A stretch of 64,000 nucleotides of DNA from positions 109,387,141-109,451,140 of the forward strand of contig CM043942.1 in assembly GCA_014529385.2 (NCBI GenBank), in the 5' to 3' direction. Source of the DNA: Adiantum capillus-veneris (Eukaryota > Streptophyta > Polypodiopsida > Polypodiales > Pteridaceae). The notes beneath the pieces were generated by a model. That model did no database searches. It worked only from the letters and a program-made list of their open reading frames with translations, and had not been told where the DNA came from. The translations under genes and the position numbers were made by a program. Positions within the stretch are counted from its first letter, which is position 1; each line of letters opens with the position of its first letter. This document shows, one piece after another, positions 43,229-54,336 of the stretch.

Positions 43229-46041
43229 TGTTGGAATTAGGGTTGCAAGGAAACGCACACAGCTTGGAGAAGACAAAGAAATCTCAAGGCACACAATAGA
43301 GAGTGTGTTACTTCGTGTGCAATGGAAATATGGATAGCCCTAGAGTGATAGACGTATACACAATGCATGGGGGGGAAACCTCCTAAAGAGGGAAAAAATG
43401 CCCGGTGGTCCTACTGTGTTCGCACACATCACTACCACATGTATACGGTAGCAAATCCCCCCTAGAGTGATGTGGTGAACGAGAGCTGGCACATGAGTAA
43501 AGGGAAGTGCCATGCCCTGAGGACATGATCAGTCCAGAAAGGGAGTAAGCCCAAAGCTCTGCGGAAAGCTTTGAGCTTCTCACGAGACAATGTCTTTGTG
43601 AATAGATCTGCAAGGTTGTCTGTGTTGGCACATAAGCCAAGCTGATCCTCTGCCCAAGGATGGAGTTTGCATGGACCCACAAACATCACTATGCACAAGT
43701 TGTAACCTGCATGTGGACTAATTGAACCATCCTTTGGAAACTTCAAACGCTGCATCTTACCCAAAATACAGCCTTCACAAACATGTTTGACAGGTGCTTC
43801 AAGAGGTGGCAAAGAAGCAACCATATCAGATTTCTGCAAACGCAGCAAACTGGCAAAATTCAGATGACCAAAACATGCATGCCACACTTTTGCATCTGAA
43901 ATAGTCCTTGAATCAGCAACTGCATTTGCAAAATTTTGTCCACACTTGTCATACAAAGTGAGCTTATACAGCCCACGGCACAAAAGCCCAGATGCAACAA
44001 TTTCACCACCAAAACTGAGATCATGAATTGTACATCTGTCATCCACAAATTTGACTACAAGTCCAAGTCTAGCAAGCGCAGATACAGACAAAAGATTATT
44101 CTTGATCCCAGGTACATAAAGTGCATCAACAAGTGTGAAAGAACTTCCATTTGCAACAATAAGCACAATCTTTCCAACTCCCTGAACCGGATAAGAGGCA
44201 TTGTTGGCACAAGTGAATGAATTCCCATGAGGGATAGACTCGGGAGAGGTGAACAATTCACGATGTGAGGTAATGTGGTTTGTAGCACCACTGTCAAAAT
44301 ACCACACATGTGAATCTGCAGCAACTGACATGCATACATCACGACAGTAGGATTGTAAGTGCACTCTGAACTAAAAGCACATTTTGCATCAACATCAGCA
44401 TCACAGTCTCCTTTCACAGAAGACTCAACAATGGCTGCATTTGTAATGGAACCAGCATTTGCAGTGGAACCACCCTCTTTCTTCTAAGCCTCTTTGGCCT
44501 TCAACTTAGGACACTACTTGATCAAGTGATCATTAGCTTTATAATAATGGCAACGCATCTTCTTTTTGCCCTTATCACCAGAATTTTCATACGAATTGCT
44601 ACCAGCAGAAGCATTAGGAAGAGAATTTTTGCCACTCGCAGCAAAACCATAAGAAGTGGCCGCATTGCTGTTACCACCCTTTCTTTGAGAAGCAATAAAA
44701 CCGTGTTCAACTGCACGCTGCCTAGTCCTATTTTTTCTAGAAAGTCTTTCTTTGAGAAGCAATAAAACCGTGTTCAACTGCACACTGCCTAGTCCTATTT
44801 TTTCTAGAAAGTGACTCTTGCAACAACAATGTGCATAATGCATCAAACTTGACAACTTCAAGATTTTCTTGGGTCATAAGTCTCCAAGTACTAGCAAAAG
44901 TCTAGTAAGAATCTGATAAGGCATCAAGAACAGTCTGCACAAGAGAACTGTTTGAAATGACTTTACCTGCAGAAATAAGTTGCTCATTGATATCCTTGAC
45001 ACCAGCAAGGAAAGTTTTTATTTCATCTTCCTCATGTATAATCTTCGACTCCAGCTCTTTACGCAGCAAAGCAATTTTAGCCTCATTGCGACTTGCATAA
45101 AGACCAGCCAAAATACCCCAAGCCTGTTTTGCAGATTTTGCTGAACGAATGTGAGGAACAATGATACGCTTCACAGACAACACAACCAGTGCATGAGCCT
45201 GCGCATCCTTTACATCCCAATGAAATTGTTCTATCGTAGACAAAACAACTCTAATAGCATCAATCCTTGCAGCAAGACCCGCCATCTCCTCAACATCACC
45301 TACATCCTCAGAACCAAGACATACATCAATGCCCTGCAAAATATTATAGACGCCCTTTGACACAAGAACATGTTGCATGATGTAAGCCCACATAGGGTAA
45401 CTGTCCCCATCCAATCTGTCCTCAGTAGCAAACATCTTGAACACATCTGTGTTGTTGTTAGCCATGGTAAATGTTGCACTTGATGTGAAAACTGTCCGAA
45501 AAGAGGAGAAACGAAGCGGGAACAAAACGTACTATATAGAACAAACTGTAGAAGACTGTAAGGCACATGTTATGCAAAAAATGACACCGATAAAAAAATT
45601 ACACAAAATGACGAAATAGCTTGTGCAGTACTACCTGTAGTGGAAACGGAGGCCGAAATGAGCCCGAATCAAAAATCTGAGCAGACTAAGCTCTACGAGC
45701 AATCCTAAAAATTTTGTCGACCTTCGAACGCTCGCCAAAGCTCACGAAAATCGGAGAAAGTGAGCACACGTGTGCTGGAGCTGCTGTGGTGATTGAGCCC
45801 GGGAGTACGCAATCTACTCTGATACCAATTGTTGAAATTAGGGTTGCAAGGAAACGCACACAGCTTGGAGAAGACGAAGGAAGCTCAAGTTTCACAATAG
45901 AGAGTGTGTTACTTAGTGTGCAATGGAAAGATGGATAGCCCTAGAGTGATGGGCGCATAAAAAACCTCCTAAAGAGGAAAAAAAATGCCCCGACAGTTCT
46001 AGTGTGTTCACACACATCATTGCCACATGTACATGGTAACA
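43229..46041 (-). mobile_element. Copia 2: internally deleted relative inserted antisense in copia 1 integrase
   Basis: LTR-like copies of the same family lie in reverse orientation at 43,229-43,453 and 45,830-46,041. A tRNA-Met primer site (TGGTATCAGAGTAGATT, minus strand, 45,811-45,827) adjoins the higher-coordinate LTR, and a polypurine tract adjoins the lower one (at about 43,454-43,470). Removing the insert joins copia 1 integrase GVAERKN to RSLTEMAQ. The flanking 5-mers AACAA and AATAG are not a clean target duplication. At 2.8 kb it lacks most of integrase, all of RT and most of RNase H. Confidence 0.9.
43490..45525 (-). pseudogene. Copia 2 gag-protease fused to the RNase H tail
   Basis: On the minus strand: gag MANNNTDVFKMFATEDRLDG (ATG at about 45,465), ending at a TAG in SY-stop-TF at 44,902. 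A second frame (44,861-44,514) contains a 67-bp tandem duplication coding SRKNRTRQRAVEHGFIASQR-like text. The zinc knuckle again has TAG where Gln is expected. A 300-codon frame (44,364-43,462) carries protease WYFDSGATNHITSHREL and CEGCILGKMQRLKFPK, then jumps at about 43,650 straight to DQLGLCANTDNLADLFTKT and LKAFRRALGLLPF, the extreme C-terminus of pol. The deletion is in frame and its junction shares a short AGCA/GGCA with both parental sites. Confidence 0.88.
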
Positions 46042-48357
46042 AATAGGTCACTTACGGAAATGGCGCAATGTATGGTCAAAAGTCAAGCTTTGCCGCATTC
46101 TTTTTGGCTTGAGGCCATCATGTGTGCCACTTATGTACTTAACAGGTGTCCTACAAAAGCTTTGCAGTCTATTACTCCATATGAAGCATGGCATGATAGA
46201 AAGCCTTCTATTGAGCACATGCGTGTTTTTGGATAATTGGCATATACTTTGGTGCCACAAACACAGCACAAAAAATTGGATGATAAGGCTATCAAATATT
46301 TTTTTTTTGCTTATAGTGCTGAAAGCAAAGGTTACAGGTTGTATCATCCACAAACAAAACGTATTTTGGTTTCACGGGATGTAGTGTTTGTGGAAGATTC
46401 CATTTAGCCCTTGTTGTGTGTACTAGAGACAGTAACGTAAGCTCACAAATCATTTATGACACTTTGTTGCCTCTTTTCAATGGTGGAAGTTTGAATGTAA
46501 ATTCCAATGAGTCACATGTACAGCCAATGGGGGTTTCCAAAAATGTTACAGATCAACCTATTACTGATGCAGATGTACATGATGTACTTGATGAGGAAAG
46601 GGCTGAAAATGAGCAAGCTAGAGGTATGCCAAAATGGCTGGTGCATACATTGCGTGACGATAAATTGGATGTACCTTTGTCTAGTTGTACTCGTTTAGGC
46701 TCTTTCCATGCATCTTATGCATCAGATTGTTATGCTTTGGTTGTGTCTAGCTTACGTGATGTTGAGGAACCTCTATCTTTTGATGAAGCACAGAATTCTG
46801 AAAATTGGATGGCTGCCATGCAATCAAAATATGATGCACGTATAGAAAATGACACATGGACTTTATGCGATTTGCCTCCTGGCAAAAAGGCCACTGGTAC
46901 GAAGTGGGTTTACAAGTTGAAACGCAAGCCGGATGGTAAGATCGATCGCCATAAGGCTCGACTTGTTGCAAAGGGTTATGCACAGCAAAAACATAGATTA
47001 TGAAGAGACTTTTGCTCCCACTTATTGTATGACTATTGTGCGTTTTCTATGTGTATTGGCAGCTCATTTTGGTTGGGATGTACATCAATCAAACATTGTT
47101 ACTGCTTTCTTGAATGGTGACATATTTGAGGAAGTTTATGTAACGCAGCCTTGCAATTTTGTCGTGAAAGGACAAGAGGATAAAGTGTGCAGATGTAAGA
47201 AGGCTTTGTATGGGTTGAAGCAATCCCCTCTCGCTTGGTATGAGAAAGCTGACTCTCATTTGGTCAAACGAGGCTTTTGTAACAGTCCAACAAAAAGCAC
47301 ATTGTATGTCAAGCGTGAGGGCAATGATGTACTTCTCATTGTTGTTCTTTATGTGGACGATTTGTTGATCACTGGTCCCAATGAGGCACATATTGCTAAA
47401 TTTAAGGCTGATTTGAATGTTACTTTTAAGATGAAAGATTTGGGGTTGTTGCAATATTATTTGGGCATACAATTTAAGCAGTGTGATGGTGGTATTGCCT
47501 TGTGTCAAAAAAGTTACATAGAGACATTGCTATGTAAGTTTGGACTTGAGGATTGCAAGCCTATTGCCACTCCCATGGAAACAGGTTTGAAGTTGAGTCT
47601 ACATGACGCTTGTGATCCTATTGATGTCACTCTTTATCAAACTGTTGTTGGCTACCTCATTTATGTATGCAACACGAGGCCAGTCAACAGATTTATGCAT
47701 AGCCTAGGGTCTAAGCATTGGCAGGCTGTCAAGAGGATCTTTCGCTACCTTAGTGGAACTTTACATCTTGGCTTGTTTTATCCCAAGGGGGGATCATTGC
47801 CGCCAGACTTACATGCTTTTATGGACTCATATTGGGCTGGTTGTTTTGACACGCGAGTGTTCACAAGTGGTTTTTGTTTCATGCTTGACAGTTCATGTAT
47901 ATCTTGGTTGAGCAAGAAGAAACCTATTGTGGCCACTTCTAGGTGTGAGGCTGAGTACATGGTAGTCTTCACAGCTACGGTTGAGTGTGTATGGCTCAAA
48001 TGCCTTATGGATGATTTGGGTGTTGGACAGGACACTACCAACACTATGTACACTGACAGTCAGAGCGCATTGGCAGTTGCGAGGAACCCAGTTTTTCATG
48101 CTCACACAAAGCACATTGAGGTGCATTACCACTATGTCAAGGAGAGGCTCTCAGCAGGAGAGATCAGCTTGGCTTATGTGCCAACACAGGACAACCTTGC
48201 AGATATTTTCACAAAGGCATTCTCTCATGAGAAGCTCAAAGCTTTCTGCAAAGCTTTGGGCTTACTCCCCTTTGTGGACTGATCATGTCCTCAGGGCATG
48301 GCACTTCCCTTTACTCATGTTCCAGCTCTTGTTCACCACATCACTCCAGGGGGGATT

Positions 48358-48584
48358 TGTTACCATATACATGTGGTAGTGATGTGTGTGACCGCACTAG
48401 GACCACCGGGGCATTTTTCCCCTCTTTAGGAGGTTTTGTCCCCCATGCATTGTATATACGCCCATCACTCGAGGGCTATCTATCTTTCCATTGCACACTA
48501 AGTAAAACTCTCTCTGTTGTGTGCCTTGAGCTTCCTTCATCTTCTCCAAGCTATGTGCGTTTCTTTGCAACCCTAATTCCAACA
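48358..48584 (+). repeat. 3' LTR of copia 1
   Basis: 227 bp, TGTTACCATATACATG to AATTCCAACA, followed by the duplicated ACACA and then resumed CACTA transposase sequence. Confidence 0.93.
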
Positions 48585-50303
48585 ACACATGTCATGTTAT
48601 TCCTGGCTATGCCAACGCTTTTATATTTTAAATTTGTGCTTTTTCATGCTTGAGTTACTCGGGCAATCATGCATGTCTGAAATGTGGTCCTCGATTTGGC
48701 TTCCGCATCTCTGAGCATTTGAGCAAGACAGTTTATGAGGAGCATTGTAGATTTTTTCCTGAAGGACATGAGCTACGTGGACCAAACATATGCAAACATG
48801 ACATGCATCCACTGAGTGCATGTGATGTTTGAAAATGGATTTTATGAGAGATGACAACTTAGTGGTCTTAAGTCCCACAATTGGTACAAATTTTTACAGT
48901 TTATCTTACCAATTTCCATAAAAGATTGTTTGACAGATGACATTAGAAGAACAATCTACAACATCAGTGAGTTGGTACAATGGATCAGTTCAAAAGAGAT
49001 AAGAGAAAACAACATCGATGCATCACGCTTAAATGCTATTGAAGCAGTGTGCATGGTGGAGAAGTACTTTCTAACAAAAATTCTTACCATCCAAATGCAT
49101 GTACTTGTGCATGTAGTCGATGAAGTTGCAATTGTTGGGGTAGTCCATAGCAGGTGGATGTTCTTCTTGGAGAGGTTTATGAAGACTTTAAAGGGGTTCA
49201 TTTGTCAAAGGGCTCGCCCCAAGGGTAGCATGGCCGAAGGATGGCTTGTACAAGAGTCTCTTGTCCTCATCAGTGAATTTTTTGTCTCAATTGATCCAGT
49301 GATGCCCCGAATGTGGACTACTGAGGTCAACATAAAGGTGACAGGGGACGAGCCGCATGGACAAGGCATCGTTAGGAAGACGGACATCGCAATGCAAGAA
49401 AAGGTTATGAGATTTTGCCTTCTCAACTCAGACATCGTGCAAAAGTGTCTAGAGAGGTACGAAGGGAAAAAGCAACAACACTTGACAAGTTGCTTGCAAT
49501 TCAAGCGCAACCATGCCACTAGAAGCCTTCCTTTTCCAGATCATCTTCAGAAATTGCTTGACTTTCCAACTGGGTGGTGGTTAGATGCGACAATCTCAGA
49601 GGCAAAGAGGAATGGAGTGTTGATTACTGAAGAGGAAGAGGAGATGTCAAGGGGTTGCAATTGGCATGTATATTTTCACAACTTCCTTTTCGAGCTCCAC
49701 ATGATAATATTACTTTAATAAATTTAAGTCTATTTTAATTTTGTGGCTGCAGTATCACAAATATGGAGCTTTGTGGTCGCATAACACTTCAGAGTGCAAC
49801 GGATCGACGAACAAAGGGTCACTTTCGATAGTGGTGTTAGGGCAAGCTTCGTCCAAGAAAATAGGAGTAGTGCCAGGGATGAGAACATTGAGACTAGACA
49901 ACTTGAATACTTTGGCTATATCCAAGACATCTTGAAGAGTAGCTTTAGAAAGTTTGATATTTTTATCTTTGATGTCAAGTGGTTCAAAGTTACTACTAGT
50001 GGCCCTAATGCAACTATGCGCAAAGACAAGAGTGGATTGATTCAAGTGAACTCTAGACGGGTATGGACAAATGCGTGTGATATATTCGTACTTCCACAGC
50101 ATTGTGAACAATTTGTGTTCACATTAGATCCACTATGGAGAGAAAATGATGAAAATGATCTGCCTAAACCACGCTGGCTCTATGTTGTTCAAGTTGCTCC
50201 ATGGAGTAAGCAAGTGTGTGAAGGATTGGACATTGAGGTCGAAGAGGTGATTCATGAACAAAGTCCAGGGCTGATGGATATAAGTTTGGATTTTGAGCTG
50301 TAG

Positions 50304-50631
50304 GTCAGTGTGAGCATATGCATGAACAGAGAGATGAAGTGTCAAATATTGAAGCTGATGTGGAGAGCGACAAAGAAGTAGGGTTTGATGACAAAGATGC
50401 AAAAGTATAGATTGAGATAGACATCTTTGGTGCATCACATCTCATAGAACATAAGAGATTAACTAATGATTTTTGCTAGGAACTCTTTTGTAAAACTCTT
50501 TTTATTAGTCTACAATACACTTTAGATTCATTCATTTGTGTTGGCGATTCGTTTATTTGTTATTTGTATTGATTAAGCGTTTCTTCTGTAAACTAACATA
50601 TTTTGTGGATGTTATTTGTATATCTGTAGCC
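50304..50631. other. Spacer between the two CACTA genes
   Basis: AT-rich, with the end of the TNP2 reading region (SNIEADVESDKEVGFDDKDA in another frame, about 50,340-50,400) and no further domain. It probably holds the 3' end of TNP2 and the leader of the second ORF. Confidence 0.5.
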
Positions 50632-51730
50632 ATGGCCGATGACGATGAGCCATACTCTCCTAGTTTTAGTTTTCCTGTCATTGCGGTCGACATGTCACCC
50701 AAACAGATGGGTCTCTTTTTGACACAGTTCACACCAGAGCGAATCGCGATGGCACAAAACCTTTGGGCAGCAGGTTCCTCTAGACCTACAACGACTGACA
50801 CTACACCTAGGACTAGTGTGTTCCCTACACCGACTGGCCCAACACCTCAGTTGAGTGTGCCTCCTACGCCTAGGACTAGTGTGTCCCCTACACAGACGCG
50901 TGGTTCATCCGACGAGGTGTCATTCTGGCGGTGGTGGTTGATGTGGCAGTGATTCTACCAATGCGTCCACACCACCGAGAGAGCGTCCCCCACTCTCTTT
51001 AGTAGATAGTTCACCAATTGGCACACCATGTACACCTTGGGGATCACACGAGCATGATCCTAGCAAGGTGTACAAGAGCAAGGATGGGGTTGTTGTGGCA
51101 GATAGGATCGGAAAGGCCATGCGACAAAGGATTCAACAGCTCTGTACAATTCAGTTTGGTCACTCTGTGATGGAGATTTATGATAATGTCGATGATGAAA
51201 GAAAGAGTTACATCATCGAGGCCATTCACAGAGTGTACAGGCCAGTAGAGGGGTACGATCCAGTCTTGAATGGCTAGATTTTGGATGTGGTGAAGGCCCC
51301 AATGTCACACCGTCGGTGAGAGGCGAGAGACGGGTACAATGCCAGCAGTCCAAAGTCAACATGGTTAGACACAGAGGAGTGGACGGGGATTGCACGAGAA
51401 ACACAAGACAATCCAGACAGATTTTAGCAGCAGAGAGATGCAGTCAGAGCACGTTTGGAGTATGTTGGAGCGTCACATCTTGGGAGTGGAGGCTACGACA
51501 CACTTTAACATGATTTTGTAATAAGTATTATATGTATGCTTTGCATTGTTGAAAATATATATGAAGTTTGAAGATTTATCTCATGATAAAACCATAATTT
51601 TGTAGGAAGTTGCTGTGAAGCGCCTTTCGACACGCGAGAGGAGAAGTATGGGTACAAGCATGAACTTGTGGCCCTTTTGACCCGGTTGCAGGAGGAGGGA
51701 GAGGATGTTGACTGGGAGGCATTACCATGA
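50632..51730 (+). pseudogene. Second CACTA-encoded protein (TnpA/plant transposase-like), decayed
   Basis: ATG at 50,632 opens MADDDEPYSPSFSFPVIAVD, a Thr/Pro/Ser-rich N-terminus with repeated PTPRTSV phrases (to about 50,900). A shifted frame gives GVVVADRIGKAMRQRIQQL, HSVMEIYDNVDDERKSYII and AIHRVYRPVEGYDP (51,089-51,270). Later fragments read KSTWLDTEEWTGIARETQDN and RARLECVGASHLGSGGYDTL (about 51,350-51,500), followed by KHELVALLTRLQEEGEDVDW (about 51,658-51,717). Position after TNP2 and the GSGGY and coiled-coil-like end fit the DNA-binding second protein of plant CACTA elements. Family assignment is by layout more than by motif. Broken by frameshifts; possible introns are not resolved. 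Confidence 0.55.
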
Positions 51731-51884
51731 GAGTCTTCTTGATACAATCTTACTTAGTCATCTTCATACAATCTTCTTTGTACAGTTTTTTTTGTAGATG
51801 TGGTCTTCTTGATATAGTCTTACTCAGTGATTGTTTGCATGTACAATTTTGTAGTGCTTATGTTTAATGGTTTTGCATGTCGTT

Positions 51885-52310
51885 TGCGATTATGATTCGT
51901 TTTGCAATTATGGTATGGCACAGAGGTTATGGTTATGGTATGGTACGTAGGTTTTGGTCATGGTTTGGCAATCAAGTTATGGTTATGGTTTTGCAATGAT
52001 GGTATGGCAATCATGGTATGGTTAGAGTTTGGCAATCAAGTTATGGTTATGGTTTTCAGTGATGGTATGGCAATCATGTGATGGTTATGGTTTGGCAATC
52101 AGATTATGGTTATGGTTAGGGTTTTGCAATGATGGTATGGTCTCTATGGTATCGTATGACAAGCAAGTTATGGTAATAGTTATGGTATGGGAAGTGGGTT
52201 ATGTTTATGGTTTTGCAGTTTTCGAATCATGTTTGGCTATAAAATCTTTATGCCGTTGTGCCTATGGTTTGGGAGTCGACGTTATGGTTATGCTTTTGAG
52301 AACTTGTCAT
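51885..52310. repeat. Degenerate minisatellite GGTTATGGTTTGGCAATCA
   Basis: Imperfect copies of a 20-30-bp unit built from GGTTATGGT, TTTGGCAATCA and GATGGTATGGCAATCA. It lies in the 3' subterminal part of the CACTA element. Confidence 0.85.
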
Positions 52311-52781
52311 GATTAAGCTTTTGATTTTGTGGTTTTGTTCTTTTAACGGTTTTGTTAATCTGTATCTTTATCGTCAACTTGTAGGTGGAGTGTGGTTGCT
52401 TGTGCACTCTTCCTTTGGGTAGAGAGGGCTATTTTCTATTGCTACAGTACATGCAGCATAAGTTCCCGACCCTCTCTGCCCAAAAAAAATTTGTAGATTT
52501 GGTCATCGAAACAGAGTTCTGTATACGCGCCAGTATAGGTCTCAGAACAAGCGTCGATATTAGAGAAAATTTACGGCGCTTACAACTGAGTGTATTCGGG
52601 TGCTAATAACTCTGTGTATTCCGACGTAGTAACGGCGTGCATTCCGACGGTTTTTATCGATGCATATGCCGACGCTACGATACCGACGTTTATTACGATG
52701 CTTATTCCAGTGTATTTTACTTTTAAAAGAAGCTTTGTCTCGTCGGTGTCTGCGTCGATTTTTGCGCGAGTTATAGTGTTG

Positions 52782-53095
52782 GAAGGGATAAGCATCCCCC
52801 TTTGTGCGCCCTCTGGTATGTTGTAAAAATAATAATGAATCAACTATAACGTAAGATTTAGCTCTCCCTCTCAGGGTGAATCTCAAAAAATGTTCATGTA
52901 TAAGTGCGTTCAAAAGGACGGGCATTTTAATTCATAAAAATTTTTACTTTCAAAAAATTGATTAAAATTTTAAAAACTCATAATTTAAAAAGAAACGATC
53001 ATTCTATTGCCTCGCAATATGTAAATAAAGTGGTTTTTTTATTACTGTTTGAATGCATGTGATATAGATGGTTCTAATAAGTGCAAGAAACCCCG
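52782..53095. other. No recognised feature
   Basis: AT-rich host sequence right of the CACTA element. Confidence 0.4.
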
Positions 53096-53100
53096 CCCCC

Positions 53101-53143
<43 letters not shown>
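53096..53143. repeat. Poly-C run followed by (AC)n
   Basis: A run of roughly 30 C, then ACACACACACAC. A second poly-C and (AC)n pair of the same design lies at about 53,549-53,602, about 450 bp on. Confidence 0.95.
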
Positions 53144-53144
<1 letters not shown>

Positions 53145-53261
53145 CAATCCCCTCCCCCCGTGACTAAAGACCATAGGGTCTTCAATGAAGACCCCATCAT
53201 GGGATCAACGATAGAGGGAGCACTCATGCATCTTGAGGAGGATCGACGACCAACAAAAAAG

Positions 53262-53345
53262 TGAGGTCAATGCCCTCCGCGATTCGAATCCATGACCTAG
53301 GCCATGGTAGCAATATGAGCTAACCACACAGGCGCGTGCATTTCG
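53262..53345 (-). other. tRNA-like relic (possible SINE head)
   Basis: On the minus strand TGGTTAGCTCATATTG resembles an A box, and GATTCGAATCGCGG, about 40 bp on, resembles a B box (GGTTCRANNCC). It does not fold as a complete tRNA by eye. Class uncertain. Confidence 0.35.
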
Positions 53346-53548
53346 TTGTCTTCAAGGCACAAAATAAACCCTATAAGGTAAACTTCTGCATGGAAAAATA
53401 AACTAAGACAAAAAAAAGTAAACTCGAACATATCCGTTTAAAATTGGGCGATCAAACCTACCTCGCTTTTTGCATGCATAGTTCCCTGCCATGGATCCCA
53501 TGACAATGTCTTCATTCAAAACCCCATATTATTTAGACCTGAGATCCT

Positions 53549-53602
53549 CCCCCCTCCCCCCCCCCCCCCCCCCCCCCCCCCAAAGAGACACACACACACA
53601 CA
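53549..53602. repeat. Second poly-C run with (AC)n
   Basis: CCTCCCCCCTCC leads into a run of nearly 30 C, then AAAGAGACACACACACACAC. Flanking text (GATCCCATGACAATGTC, then TTCATTCAAAACCCCAT) partly echoes the flank of the first poly-C tract. Confidence 0.9.
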
Positions 53603-53819
53603 CGCCCTTTAAGTCGCCTTTAAGACAATATTGATATAATAATTATCCTGACCAAAAAATACTTGAAGAATGTACACTTATTAAACATACTTATATAGAA
53701 CCGAATCACATGGGTTTGTTAGGGCTAGGGTTGACTTCCTCATCCTCCCTGATACGCACATTTTGAGCTCATTGACAAAGAAACATACTCCTCATTTCAT
53801 GAGATCTAGAAAAAGGTCA

Positions 53820-54281
53820 TTTTGATTCAACAAATACTTCTCAATAGCTTATGTCGTGTTTGTCTTTACCTTATTGATAGTAATGGAACTAAAGCAAATA
53901 CCCAATCAACAGTTAATATGAAATTTATGTTGGATGGGACATTTTATTTCAAGACAACAATAAAGAGAGATGGTGGGGATGTTTTTTGTACGATCCTAAT
54001 ATTTCTCAATGATCACTAACACCACTTAAGACTATGCTAGGATTTAGTTGATAATTCCGTATGGGCATTGGTGACTGGGACAACGATATGGTGGCACCCT
54101 CAGTGGAATCTATTGATGATGGGGACAAGGCCCTCTTGGATTGCTTTAGGTTTATTCGCGGTTCCTTGTTGGTTCTCCTGTTTGGGGTTGGCCTTCTGTG
54201 TTCTGGCGTGATCTGGATGGTTATGTTGGTTGTTATGGATGCCATGACTCACAATTTGTGAGTTTTGCCCAAAAAAAAAAA
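53820..54281 (+). mobile_element. LINE-like 3' end, plus strand, with A-tail
   Basis: Ends with CTCACAATTTGTGAGTTTTG then CCC and an A-tract (54,271-54,281). The same tail occurs in reverse at 54,440-54,478, attached to a recognisable LINE ORF2 relic, so this is inferred to be a second truncated LINE. Upstream frames (54,061-54,261) have no certain domain, so the 5' limit is nominal. Confidence 0.45.
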
Positions 54282-54335
54282 CAAGATAAAGTTTTTACGG
54301 TGGCCTTAAGAAGGCAATATTTTTAGCTGTAATAA

Positions 54336-54336
<1 letters not shown>

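Larger units (their letters stand above)
41197..48282 (+). pseudogene. Copia 1 gag-pol, interrupted
   Basis: Gag from 41,197, where the ATG seen in copia 2 is TTG: LATEERLDGDNYPMWAYV, then ALPDSYQTFASTWRLM (41,728). The zinc knuckle CHCCKANDHFIK-stop-C is at about 42,034-42,075. Protease WYFDSGATNHITSHREL lies at about 42,300, pre-integrase CEGCILGKMQRSKFPK at about 42,830 and the integrase core RSDRGGEY and YTPQQNGVAERKN at 43,100-43,225. After the nested element it resumes RSLTEMAQCMVKSQALPHSF (about 46,045). RT has TGTKWVYKLKRKPDGKIDRH (about 46,897), a shift near 46,985, then NIDYEETFAPTY, the catalytic LYVDDLLITG (about 47,350), and RNase H/C-terminus SRCEAEYM, YTDSQSALAVARN and FTKAFSHEKLKAF. 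RT to the stop at 48,282 is one open frame of about 440 codons. Confidence 0.9.
40608..48584 (+). mobile_element. Copia 1: Ty1/copia retrotransposon inserted in the CACTA transposase
   Basis: The 227-bp LTRs lie at 40,608-40,834 and 48,358-48,584, with the target duplication ACACA at 40,603-40,607 and 48,585-48,589. A mutated tRNA-Met primer site follows the left LTR (TAGTATCAGAGCAG, TGG expected), and a polypurine tract CCAGGGGGGATT precedes the right LTR. I count roughly 17 differences between the LTRs. Coding order gag, protease, integrase, RT, RNase H is that of copia. Element length 7,977 bp, of which 2,813 bp is the nested copia 2. Confidence 0.95.
39222..50303 (+). pseudogene. TNP2-type CACTA transposase, split by the copia insertion
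   Basis: The N-terminal transposase-associated region reads MACPCAHCKHHIF...HIRNHGLFP (39,222 onward, in-frame TGA). Next come PLYNGAKISVLRAALAML (about 39,648) and the transposase core LTNLGLDYQKIHACPNDCILF...CPNCGSNRC...IPTKVLRHFPIIPRIKSMF (39,902-40,112). Past a frameshift the text is ANSPVWKHIEESWPTF...IRFGLTMDGVNTFG and YNLPPWLAIKKG (to about 40,580). The copia follows (40,608-48,584). Beyond it are CGPRFGFRISEHLSKTVYEE...HCRFFPEGHELRG (about 48,680), the DUF4218-like SRWMFFLERFMKTLKGFICQ...RARPKGSMAEGW (49,151-49,245) and the DUF4216-like YFGYIQDILKSSFRKFDIF...VNSRRVWTNACDIFVLPQHC (about 49,910-50,105). Domain order matches intact TNP2 proteins. Internal stops and shifts make it dead independently of the insertion. 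Confidence 0.88.
36934..52778 (+). mobile_element. CACTA (En/Spm) transposon, complete ends, 15.8 kb including nested copia
   Basis: Left end CACTACAAGAGGTC at 36,934; right end ...GCGAGTTATAGTG at 52,778 (reversed CACTATAACTCGC). The 3-bp target duplication TTG lies on both sides (36,931-36,933 and 52,779-52,781). Subterminal regions on both sides carry repeated CCGACG/CCGATG-type words (about 36,957-37,160 and 52,550-52,760), where En/Spm-type transposases bind. Inside are a TNP2-type transposase gene and a second ORF on the plus strand, both decayed. Without the 7,977-bp copia and its duplicated 5 bp the element is about 7.9 kb. Its loss of coding makes it immobile unless helped in trans. 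Confidence 0.92.

Noticed and set aside
53174-53200. Short palindrome GGGTCTTCAATGAAGACCC
   Set aside because: Nine-base arms are small enough to arise by chance and nothing around it suggests a function.
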